Shown here: positions 9,007 to 16,033 of the stretch, in pieces
Layout: every line of letters begins with the position of its first letter
How positions within the stretch are numbered: position 1 is the first letter of the stretch
The notes under the pieces: model-generated
The model's database searches: none
Told to the model about the DNA's origin: nothing
The model's input: only the letters and a program-made list of their open reading frames with translations
Origin: Alphaproteobacteria bacterium
Lineage (GTDB): Bacteria; Pseudomonadota; Alphaproteobacteria; UBA6615
Length of the DNA: 64,000 bases
NCBI GenBank assembly: GCA_022449545.1
Contig: JAKUPN010000008.1
Coordinates: 1 to 64,000, forward strand
Reading direction: 5' to 3'
Position numbers and translations under genes: made by a program

Positions 9007-10311
9007 TTACCACCGCTTTTCAAATTTTTTACGTAAAATTACAGCTGCTAAATTCATGGCAACTAAAAATACAAGTAAAACCAAAATTGCTGCAGAAGTT
9101 TTTTCCACAAATGCTCTTTCTGGTGCATCTGCCCAAAGGTATACTTGAACGGGCAGAACTGTCGCAGGGTCAGTAAAGCTTTTCGGTATATCTACAATAA
9201 AAGCGACCATCCCTATCATTAATAAGGGAGCTGTCTCTCCAAGAGCTCGTGCCATACCTATAATTGTACCCGTTAATATTCCAGGCATTGCTAGGGGTAA
9301 AACATGATGAGTGACTGCCTGTAATGGGGAGGCGCCCATTGCAAGGGCCGCTTCTCGAATAGATGGCGGCACGGCGTTTAATGCAGCTCTTCCCGCGATT
9401 ATTATTGTTGGAAGTGTCATCAAGGCTAAAACTGTTCCTCCTATAATGGGCGCTGAACGGGGCATTCCAACAAAGTTTAAGAAAACGGCTAATCCTAAAA
9501 GGCCAAAAACTATAGACGGTACGGCAGCTAAGTTATTGATGTTAACTTCTATCAGGTCAGTCCAGCGGTTTTTGGGGGCAAAAGATTCTAGATAAACAGC
9601 AGCCATTACTCCTACTGGAAAGGAGAGAGCTAGTGTTACAATTAAAGTGAGAAAAGACCCCACAGCAGCCCCCCAAATTCCTGCTAACTCAGGCTCTCTG
9701 CTATCTCCCGCGGAAAAAAGTGTAAAGTTAAAGGTTCGCCTTACCCTGTTTTCCTTGGACAATTTATCGAACCAGAGAATTTGATTGTTTTTTACCCTTC
9801 GCTCTGACTCAGCTACGATGCGCTTTATTTTACCTTTATTTAATGAATCAATATCTGCTGAAGATTTAATCCAAATTCTTTTTGTTTTTTCTATACTATT
9901 AGGGTTGCTCAATAAGTATTTTCTTGCGCTTAGATCTGCTCCGCTGCTGATGATTTTATATAAACTTCGTTTTTCCCTGCGTTTTGTAACCTCGGGAAAT
10001 AGATCTCTTAAACTTTTCCTAACGACCTTCCGATAGTTTCCACTTGATAGAGGAACAAACTTGCCTGTTCCATCTGGATCAAACAAAGTTGATTCGTAAT
10101 GTATGTCGAGGGCTACTTCAGTTTGGGTAAAAGCACTAAAACCAGTTGTAACAATACTTCCCAGAAGGAGAGCCAGAATTCCGATGGCGAAAAGAATGGC
10201 CGCTATGCCGTAGATGCGAAATCTCGTTTCAGCTCGGTAGCGCTTACGAAGGCGAGCCTCAGATAGATCTGGCTTCAGCTCTGATACTGATTCATTAAAA
10301 TTATTACTCAT
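9007..10311 (-). CDS. pstA: Phosphate ABC transporter permease PstA (with extended N-terminal domain)
   Basis: PstA is one of two inner-membrane channel subunits of the high-affinity phosphate importer. The C-terminal half has the permease fold with the ATPase-coupling EAA-like loop [21 protein letters not shown]. At 434 residues it is much longer than the E. coli protein. After a first membrane segment at about residues 32-54, a polar region of about 150 residues precedes the permease core. This corresponds to the DUF3333 extension known in alphaproteobacterial PstA and is presumably periplasmic. It overlaps pstC by 8 bases, which supports translational coupling. Confidence 0.95.
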   Translation of the reverse strand: MSNNFNESVSELKPDLSEARLRKRYRAETRFRIYGIAAILFAIGILALLLGSIVTTGFSAFTQTEVALDIHYESTLFDPDGTGKFVPLSSGNYRKVVRKSLRDLFPEVTKRREKRSLYKIISSGADLSARKYLLSNPNSIEKTKRIWIKSSADIDSLNKGKIKRIVAESERRVKNNQILWFDKLSKENRVRRTFNFTLFSAGDSREPELAGIWGAAVGSFLTLIVTLALSFPVGVMAAVYLESFAPKNRWTDLIEVNINNLAAVPSIVFGLLGLAVFLNFVGMPRSAPIIGGTVLALMTLPTIIIAGRAALNAVPPSIREAALAMGASPLQAVTHHVLPLAMPGILTGTIIGMARALGETAPLLMIGMVAFIVDIPKSFTDPATVLPVQVYLWADAPERAFVEKTSAAILVLLVFLVAMNLAAVILRKKFEKRW

Positions 10312-11686
10312 ATTCTTCTCTGTATCGGCGAACTACTACTAATGCGATGATGTTAAGTACAAGAGTTACAAGAAAAAGAACTAAGCCGAGCGCGAATGCG
10401 GCGAGGGTTTTTGCACTATCAAACTCCTGATCACCAACGAGTAAAGTAACAATCTGAACTGTTACAGTTGTTACGGCCTCGAAGGGGTTTGCTGTAAGGT
10501 TAGCAGCAAGACCTGCGGCCATAACAACAATCATAGTTTCCCCAATAGCTCTGCTGACCGCCAGTAGTATTGCCCCAACGATGCCATGTAGAGCGGCAGG
10601 AAGTACAACTTGTCGAACAGTTTCTGATTCAGTTGCTCCTAGAGCATAAGCTCCGTCTCTTAGTGATTGAGGGACAGCATTAATAACATCGTCGGATAAA
10701 GACGAAACAAAGGGGATAATCATAACTCCCATAACCAACCCAGCAACTAGAGCGCTTTCTGATGCTACTCCTAGACCCAATGAATCCCCGAACCCTCGTA
10801 GAGATGGACCAATAGTTAAAGCTGCAAAGAAACCATAAACTACTGTTGGAATTCCAGCTAGTATCTCCAAAACAGGCTTGACAATTCCCCTCACCTGGCT
10901 TGAAGCATACTCAGCCATATAGATAGCTGATAAAAGGCCTACCGGAACTGAAACTAGCATAGCTATAAGGGTAATTAGTAATGTTCCTGCAAATATTGGA
11001 ACTGCACCAAAAGCACCTGATGCCCCGATTTGGTCTTCGCGTAGTGCGGTTTGGGGACTCCAGTTTAGTCCAAATAGAAACTCTAGGGGTGATACAACTT
11101 CGAAGAATCTAATGGACTCAAATATTAATGATAAAACTATTCCAATAGTTGTTAATACGGCGATTATCGAGGCTATCAAAAGGGCCCACCTCGCAATTCC
11201 TTCAACTATGGGTCTTGCTCGCATCGATGGATTTAGTTTTTTCAGCCCTATTGATAATCCCACAATACAGATTACCAAACAGGATACGGCTAGTGAGACA
11301 AAACTAATATTTCTTAATTGATTGTATCGGAGAGCAGCTGAAAGAACTGGTTCACTTGGTTCACGGCTTGAAATGTTATTTGACGCTACATTTCTGATGT
11401 CATTGACTAGTAAATTGATTTCTCCAGTAGATAAAGTTCTCAGTTTATCAGGTAGTTCACTTAATAGTATTAATTCTATTATTTGATTTTCTAAAGACAA
11501 CCAGATACCAGTGATAAAAAGAGCTGGAAGCCCACATAGAATCGCTATGTAAACTCCATAATAACCTGGGAGTGAATGCAGTTTTTTGTGGTCTTTGTTA
11601 GCAGTCTGTAAGACTCGTTTTTTACCTATTTGATAGGCAAAGACCATAAATAAAAGCAAAACAGATATCAGAATAAATGTGCTCAT
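10304..11686 (-). CDS. pstC: Phosphate ABC transporter permease PstC
   Basis: PstC pairs with PstA to form the phosphate channel. The C-terminal part contains the permease core with the coupling loop DGAYALGATESETVRQVVLPAA and many membrane helices. The protein has 460 residues. Its N-terminal section (about residues 1-160) has membrane helices at about 1-16, 45-70 and 125-148 with a polar loop of roughly 55 residues between the last two, the PstC N-terminal extension found in alphaproteobacteria. It is separated from pstS by 107 bases containing a small inverted repeat and overlaps pstA by 8 bases. Confidence 0.95.
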   Translation of the reverse strand: MSTFILISVLLLFMVFAYQIGKKRVLQTANKDHKKLHSLPGYYGVYIAILCGLPALFITGIWLSLENQIIELILLSELPDKLRTLSTGEINLLVNDIRNVASNNISSREPSEPVLSAALRYNQLRNISFVSLAVSCLVICIVGLSIGLKKLNPSMRARPIVEGIARWALLIASIIAVLTTIGIVLSLIFESIRFFEVVSPLEFLFGLNWSPQTALREDQIGASGAFGAVPIFAGTLLITLIAMLVSVPVGLLSAIYMAEYASSQVRGIVKPVLEILAGIPTVVYGFFAALTIGPSLRGFGDSLGLGVASESALVAGLVMGVMIIPFVSSLSDDVINAVPQSLRDGAYALGATESETVRQVVLPAALHGIVGAILLAVSRAIGETMIVVMAAGLAANLTANPFEAVTTVTVQIVTLLVGDQEFDSAKTLAAFALGLVLFLVTLVLNIIALVVVRRYREEYE

Positions 11687-11750
11687 TTACTAGTGTTTTG
11701 CTCGCTTGATCTTATTAAAACGGTATCTCATAACTTAAAAATTGGTAATA

Positions 11751-11774
11751 CACGAGCATAATTAACTACTCGTG
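11751..11774 (-). other. Inverted repeat between pstS and pstC (possible mRNA stability element or attenuator)
   Basis: CACGAG (11751-11756) and CTCGTG (11769-11774) form a perfect 6-base-pair stem with a 12-base loop, 20 bases after the pstS stop on the transcribed strand. There is no strong T run directly behind it, so it is at most a weak terminator. A hairpin here could stabilise the pstS message relative to the rest of the operon, as is common for binding-protein genes. The role is inference. Confidence 0.35.
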
Positions 11775-11793
11775 CGCAACCAAAAAAACACAA

Positions 11794-12822
11794 CTATTTC
11801 ATAGCAAGGGTTTTCATTTCTCTTGCGCCTGTCATCATGTCTTTACGGTCTTTTTCAGGTAAAGGAATTAATCCTTTGTCAACCAAATAACCCTCAATCC
11901 CCCAAGCGTTTTCGCTCGTGAACTCTTTAACAAATTCCTTAATACCAGGAATTACGCCAACATGTTGTTGCTTAACATAGAAAAATAATGAACGTGAAAC
12001 AGGGTATTTGCCACCTGCTATATTTTCAAACTCAGGAGCAACTCCATTTATATGAGCTCCTTTCATTTTGTCAGCATTTTGGTCTAGGAAGCTAAAACCA
12101 AAAATTCCAACAGCTGCTGGATTAGCTTCTAGTTTTTGAACAATCAAATTGTCGTTCTCACCAGCCTCAATGAAAGCTCCATCTTCTCGAATTGCGTGTG
12201 CAACCCTTTTAAACTGTTTTTTGTTTGATTTGCGTAGAGCCTTCAATGAAGGAAACATTTTAGCTCCGCCTTCCATGGCAATTTCAACAAATGCATCGCG
12301 AGTTCCACTGGTGGGTGGAGGGCCGAGAACCTCAATTTTCGTATTAGGAAGGTTTGCGTTTATTTCATTCCACTTTTTATAAGGGTTTTCAACTATTTTG
12401 CCGTCAACTGGAACTTTTGCTGCAAGAGCTTGGAAAACCTGTTTTCGGGTGAGTTTTAGATTAGGCCCTTTTTTTGAATTGCCTAGTACAATTCCATCAA
12501 AGCCAATTTTGACCTCAGTAATACCAATGCCCGCTTTTGTGCATTTTTTAAATTCAGATTTTTTAATTCGTCTTGATGAGTTGGTAATATCAGGATGGTC
12601 TTGTCCAACACCGGCGCAGAATAGCTTCATGCCACCACCAGAGCCGGTACTTTCAACAATTGGAGTTTTGAATTTAGTTGTTTTTCCAAATTGTTCCGCG
12701 ACAGTTGTAGAAAAAGGGAAGACTGTAGACGAGCCGACGATACGAATTTGATCTCGTGCTTCTGCGACGCCTAGAGCCATGAACGTTATCATTGCTGTCA
12801 AAGAAAGTACTTTAAAGTACAC
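11794..12822 (-). CDS. pstS: Periplasmic phosphate-binding protein PstS
   Basis: PstS captures phosphate in the periplasm and delivers it to PstCAB. The 342-residue precursor has a signal peptide ending at VAEA (about residue 22). The phosphate-site motifs RIVGSSTVFPFS, STGSGGGMKLFC and PPTSGTRDAFVE follow in order. The start is a GTG at 12820-12822, strongly supported by AGGAGA seven bases upstream; the next ATG lies inside the signal peptide. A Pho box sits about 100 bases upstream (12921-12942), so PhoB activation is expected. It is the first gene of pstSCAB-phoU-phoB. Confidence 0.97.
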   Translation of the reverse strand: MYFKVLSLTAMITFMALGVAEARDQIRIVGSSTVFPFSTTVAEQFGKTTKFKTPIVESTGSGGGMKLFCAGVGQDHPDITNSSRRIKKSEFKKCTKAGIGITEVKIGFDGIVLGNSKKGPNLKLTRKQVFQALAAKVPVDGKIVENPYKKWNEINANLPNTKIEVLGPPPTSGTRDAFVEIAMEGGAKMFPSLKALRKSNKKQFKRVAHAIREDGAFIEAGENDNLIVQKLEANPAAVGIFGFSFLDQNADKMKGAHINGVAPEFENIAGGKYPVSRSLFFYVKQQHVGVIPGIKEFVKEFTSENAWGIEGYLVDKGLIPLPEKDRKDMMTGAREMKTLAMK

Positions 12823-12863
12823 GTTAGGTCTCCTGTTTCTCGGTGTTAAGTTTCTTGCTTAGA

Positions 12864-12883
12864 AGTGACTCTATTAAGTCACT
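12864..12883 (-). other. Inverted repeat in the pstS leader
   Basis: AGTGACT (12864-12870) and AGTCACT (12877-12883) form a perfect 7-base-pair stem with the loop CTATTA. It lies between the Pho box and the pstS start, probably in the 5' untranslated region, about 42 bases before the GTG. It could protect the message 5' end or be a second protein-binding site. No T run follows, so it is not a terminator. Confidence 0.4.
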
Positions 12884-12920
12884 CTGCATTTGCCTGAACC
12901 CTATGAAAGCTTGACTAACC

Positions 12921-12942
12921 TTTTATGACAGATTTATGACAA
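12921..12942 (-). promoter_or_regulatory. Pho box (PhoB binding site) upstream of pstS
   Basis: On the minus strand the site reads TTGTCATAAAT followed by CTGTCATAAAA: two direct 11-base units that match the classical Pho box (CTGTCAT, AT-rich spacer, CTGTCAT) almost perfectly. It lies 99 to 120 bases upstream of the pstS start. A weak -10-like hexamer (CATAGGGT) falls about 15 bases downstream of the box. This is the expected position for PhoB-activated transcription of the pst operon. Confidence 0.85.
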
Positions 12943-12987
12943 ATTTATTACAATGGCCAAAAAGACATTAGTGTAAAGAAATAAAAA

Positions 12988-13010
12988 AACGGCACCTCGT
13001 GGGTGCCGTT
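12988..13010 (-). terminator. Rho-independent terminator of the porin gene
   Basis: On the minus strand AACGGCACC pairs with GGTGCCGTT around a 5-base loop, followed by a run of seven T residues (complement of 12982-12988). It begins about 20 bases after the porin stop codon. It separates the porin message from the pst operon and its Pho box. Confidence 0.88.
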
Positions 13011-13031
13011 TCTGTCGTTATATGTTTAGGA

Positions 13032-14156
13032 CTAAAACTTAAACATGTTGCTCAGAACGAAAACTGTTCCTTCATTGTTAACAGCTGTAGCTGTACCATT
13101 AATGTTTTTTGCTTCAACAAAGTTTAAACTGGCACCAATTTTATATCCGTCAAATACTTTATATTCCCCGTCAAGTGATATGATATCCACCGTGGTGTCA
13201 GATCCGCTTCCGGTTGGTTGTTGTTTTTCGCTTGCAAAATAGCCAGCGCTAACGCCCCAAGGTCCTTCCCCATAAGAAACTCCGACTGACCAGTAAGAAC
13301 CTTTTGTTTCTCCCAATGCAATTTTGGAACTACTCAAACCCTTCTCACCAAAATCAGCAAAGCCTACGGCTAAACCAAAACCGTTTCCCGAAACAGAACC
13401 ACCAAAGCTGACTGTCTCTAAATCACCCTCGGTTTCATTACCACTACTGTCCTCACTATCACCGTACTCATAAGTGGCGGCAAGCTTAACCTTCATACCG
13501 CTAAATTTTCCGGAATAGTTAATACCGGTACCCCAAACATTTTCGTAATCGCCGTCATTATCTTTTTCTCCGAAGCTGGCTCCACTAGCACCATCATCGG
13601 GGGTATAAGAAACGCCGAATTGAAAGCCGTTCATTCGTGGCGAAAAGTAAGATATTTTGGTTGCATCACTTGTTTCATCTACTCCGGGTCCTTCGATCGC
13701 ATCAGAACCAAAGTTGAAATAATCTGCAACATCACCGTCAAAGCCGCCACGCCCTACAAGTACTTTATGACCGCCTATAGACATTTTATCGGTGACGTCA
13801 TCTTCATCACCCATTTTAATCTGGCCAAAGTCTCCTTTTAAATAGGCATATACTTCGTCGGCACTTTTCGTGTCTGTAGTTAATACGTTTAATTCAACAA
13901 CAACACCATATTTAATACCATTGTCTGCCTTGTTTGATGCGCTAATCTTGATTTCACCTTCATCAACATGAAAAGCGTAGCCACGAGTAAAACCAGGACG
14001 AATATCTTGACTATAGGAAGCTCCATGAAAGCGAAACGTGCCTCCCATTTTAACAAACATATTTGAACCGGTGCCGACAGACCCCGCTTCAGCAACACCT
14101 GAAAATGCAATTGCACCCGCAAGGAACGTAGTCCCAAGTAGTGTCTTATGTAACAT
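13032..14156 (-). CDS. Outer-membrane porin (Gram-negative general porin type)
   Basis: This 374-residue precursor is a trimeric-porin-like beta-barrel. A signal peptide ends at SGVAEA (about residue 24). The mature protein alternates short amphipathic strands with Gly/Asp/Asn-rich loops: FVKMGGTFRFHGASYS, KYGVVVELNV, VYAYLKGDFGQIKMGDEDDV. It ends in a phenylalanine (NMFKF), the typical Omp assembly signal. It sits between phoR and pstS on the same strand, with its own terminator. The context suggests a phosphate-inducible anion porin in the style of PhoE/OprP, but the sequence does not prove specificity. The upstream gap carries a Fur-like palindrome rather than a clear Pho box. Confidence 0.9.
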   Translation of the reverse strand: MLHKTLLGTTFLAGAIAFSGVAEAGSVGTGSNMFVKMGGTFRFHGASYSQDIRPGFTRGYAFHVDEGEIKISASNKADNGIKYGVVVELNVLTTDTKSADEVYAYLKGDFGQIKMGDEDDVTDKMSIGGHKVLVGRGGFDGDVADYFNFGSDAIEGPGVDETSDATKISYFSPRMNGFQFGVSYTPDDGASGASFGEKDNDGDYENVWGTGINYSGKFSGMKVKLAATYEYGDSEDSSGNETEGDLETVSFGGSVSGNGFGLAVGFADFGEKGLSSSKIALGETKGSYWSVGVSYGEGPWGVSAGYFASEKQQPTGSGSDTTVDIISLDGEYKVFDGYKIGASLNFVEAKNINGTATAVNNEGTVFVLSNMFKF

Positions 14157-14294
14157 GAGTTTTTCTCCAAAAAAGTTAAAACTAGCTAGTTTTTATTCAG
14201 ATGGCCGAAGGGAAACATCCTAACATCTGATAAAATAGTGGCTAACTTTTAGGAACCCTCTGTTTCATTTCTGTTACTCATAAATGACAGAAAT

Positions 14295-14317
14295 AATACA
14301 AACATATATGTTGTATT
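14295..14317. promoter_or_regulatory. Palindrome in the porin upstream region
   Basis: AATACAA (14295-14301) and TTGTATT (14311-14317) form an inverted repeat around the self-complementary octamer CATATATG (14303-14310). It lies about 140 bases upstream of the porin start. Such an extended AT-rich palindrome could be an operator for a dimeric regulator. No known consensus was matched with certainty. Confidence 0.4.
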
Positions 14318-14369
14318 AATGTAACAGTGGGTGATAAGTCGGCCACTATCTTTTGATACTACTGCGAAT

Positions 14370-14393
14370 GATAATGAGAATCAATCTCAATTA
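14370..14393. promoter_or_regulatory. Fur-box-like operator between porin and phoR
   Basis: The sequence GATAATGAGAATCAATCTCA (14370-14389) contains the inverted repeat TGAGA-N5-TCTCA (14375-14389). Its left half, GATAATGAGAAT, closely follows the classical Fur consensus GATAATGATAAT. It lies about 215 bases upstream of the porin and 46 bases beyond the 3' end of phoR, so the porin is the likely target. fur is encoded at 31142-31591. Binding is inferred from similarity to the consensus. Confidence 0.5.
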
Positions 14394-14434
14394 ATGATTT
14401 TATTCTTTGTGGCCATTAACTTTGTGAAATTCAT

Positions 14435-15847
14435 TTATAAGGTCTTAGATAAATCTGGTGAAAACGCGTAATCAAGAGTAACTGTAAATTTACTTCCTTC
14501 ACCTTCCTGACTATGGATCTCTAATTTCCCCCGGTGGCGATTTACTATATGTTTTACTATGGCTAGACCGAGACCTGTTCCTCCTAATTCGCGAGATCTT
14601 GCAGTATCTATTCGATAAAATCTCTCGGTTAACCTTGCTAAGTGCTCCCTGGCTATACCTTCTCCTTTATCGGTGATGCTTATTGAAACACTGTCTGCTT
14701 GTACGTTATTTCTGGCCAATATGGAAATTATTGATTTTTCTCTGGAGTATTTAATCGAATTCTCAATCAAGTTTTGAAACAGCTGAGTAATTTCATCAAG
14801 ATCTCCAGATATTAATCTATCGATATTTGTTAGTTTTACTTCAAACGATATTTCGCGTTTCTGAGCCTGTGGAGCCAAAGAAGATAAAATAGAGTCGATA
14901 ACCTCAACTAAGTTAACAGTTTGATCAGGGGGGTTATGTTCATTCATCTCTATTCTAGACAGTGATAATAAATCCTCGACCAATCGGGCCATTCTATCGG
15001 ATTGATTAGCCATAAGATTGAGAAATCTAATTCTTGCTTCGGGATCATCTTTTGCTGAACCTCGTAAGGTTTCAATAAATCCTATTAGTGAAGTAAGAGG
15101 AGTGCGTAATTCATGGCTTACATTAGCTACAAAATCAGCTCTGGATTGCTCACTATTTTTTTGGGCTGTAATGTCACGCAGTAAAACAATTATCGCGGAG
15201 TCGTTCTCAGAGAAGTTTGTTCCACTTATAGACTCTATTCGAGCCTCAAATGTTTGTTCTATTCGGTCAGCTAGAGAAAATTCGATTGCTATAGCTTTAT
15301 TTTTATTAAGAACGTCTTCAACTGCCCCAAGTACAGACGGTTGTCTTAAGACAGATGATAAATCGCGTCCCTTCACATCGGTTTCTGATCTATTTTCCGC
15401 AAGCAAATTTCTTGCGGAAGAATTTGCATATACAAGACGAGATTGTTTATCCAGGGTAATCAATGGATCGGGAATTGCATCAAATAAAATTGAAGTAGCA
15501 GTTAGACTGTCCGAGAGCGTTTTCCTCTCAAGGCGCCAGCTGCGATCAAGTCTTTGAACTGCGGCTGCCAGGTCACCAATTACTCCTGCACCTGGGTCAA
15601 TTAATGTGTCTTCAAGAGTTTCTTGTTGTCCTTCAGACATTTTTTGAAGATGATTTTCTATTCTTTTTAGACGGTAGAATAAGCGCCATCCAAAAATCGC
15701 CGAAATGAAGAGAATGCACCCCCAGGCTAACAGCGCAGTGCCAAGATACAACTGATTAAATATGACAAGCAGAAGAAACACAATCAATGACGGTGCAGCC
15801 AGCAAGAGTATTCCTGTTATTGTATGTTTAGTTATTTTTTTTTGCAT
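14435..15847 (-). CDS. phoR: Phosphate regulon sensor histidine kinase PhoR
   Basis: PhoR phosphorylates PhoB under phosphate limitation. Two membrane helices lie near the N-terminus (about residues 10-50). A linker and a PAS domain follow (SLTATSILFDAIPDPLITLD). The H-box is FVANVSHELRTPLTSLIGF. The ATPase domain carries the N-box LIENSIKYS, G1 ITDKGEGIA and G2 GGTGLGLAIV. The reading frame can extend to a TTG at 15874, but the ATG at 15845-15847 (MQKKITK) places a short basic N-terminus directly before the first membrane helix and is preferred; neither start has a strong ribosome-binding site. It precedes the porin and pst genes on the same strand and is divergent from mutS. No Pho box is visible in front of it. 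Confidence 0.93.
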   Translation of the reverse strand: MQKKITKHTITGILLLAAPSLIVFLLLVIFNQLYLGTALLAWGCILFISAIFGWRLFYRLKRIENHLQKMSEGQQETLEDTLIDPGAGVIGDLAAAVQRLDRSWRLERKTLSDSLTATSILFDAIPDPLITLDKQSRLVYANSSARNLLAENRSETDVKGRDLSSVLRQPSVLGAVEDVLNKNKAIAIEFSLADRIEQTFEARIESISGTNFSENDSAIIVLLRDITAQKNSEQSRADFVANVSHELRTPLTSLIGFIETLRGSAKDDPEARIRFLNLMANQSDRMARLVEDLLSLSRIEMNEHNPPDQTVNLVEVIDSILSSLAPQAQKREISFEVKLTNIDRLISGDLDEITQLFQNLIENSIKYSREKSIISILARNNVQADSVSISITDKGEGIAREHLARLTERFYRIDTARSRELGGTGLGLAIVKHIVNRHRGKLEIHSQEGEGSKFTVTLDYAFSPDLSKTL

Positions 15848-16033
15848 ATTGCTTTCTGCGTCATCCGAAAACAAACTTTATTGACCTTACTATAGATACT
15901 ATTTTTACGTATTCTAGTGGTGTTTAACCTTCCACTGCTCTTTTTCGGTTTGAAGCCATAGTTAGTGTATTATAATTAACATATGATCGGACGTTGTTAT
16001 TACCACGTTAAATAGGTGTAAATCAGATTTAAA

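Noticed and set aside
14271-14290. CTGTTACTCATAAATGACAG in the porin upstream gap as a Pho box
   Set aside because: It has CTGT/ACAG ends but is an inverted rather than a direct repeat, and lacks two CTGTCAT units 11 bases apart.
15018-15557. 179-codon open frame opposite phoR
   Set aside because: It lies entirely inside phoR on the other strand, has no recognisable motifs or ribosome-binding site, and phoR is certain.
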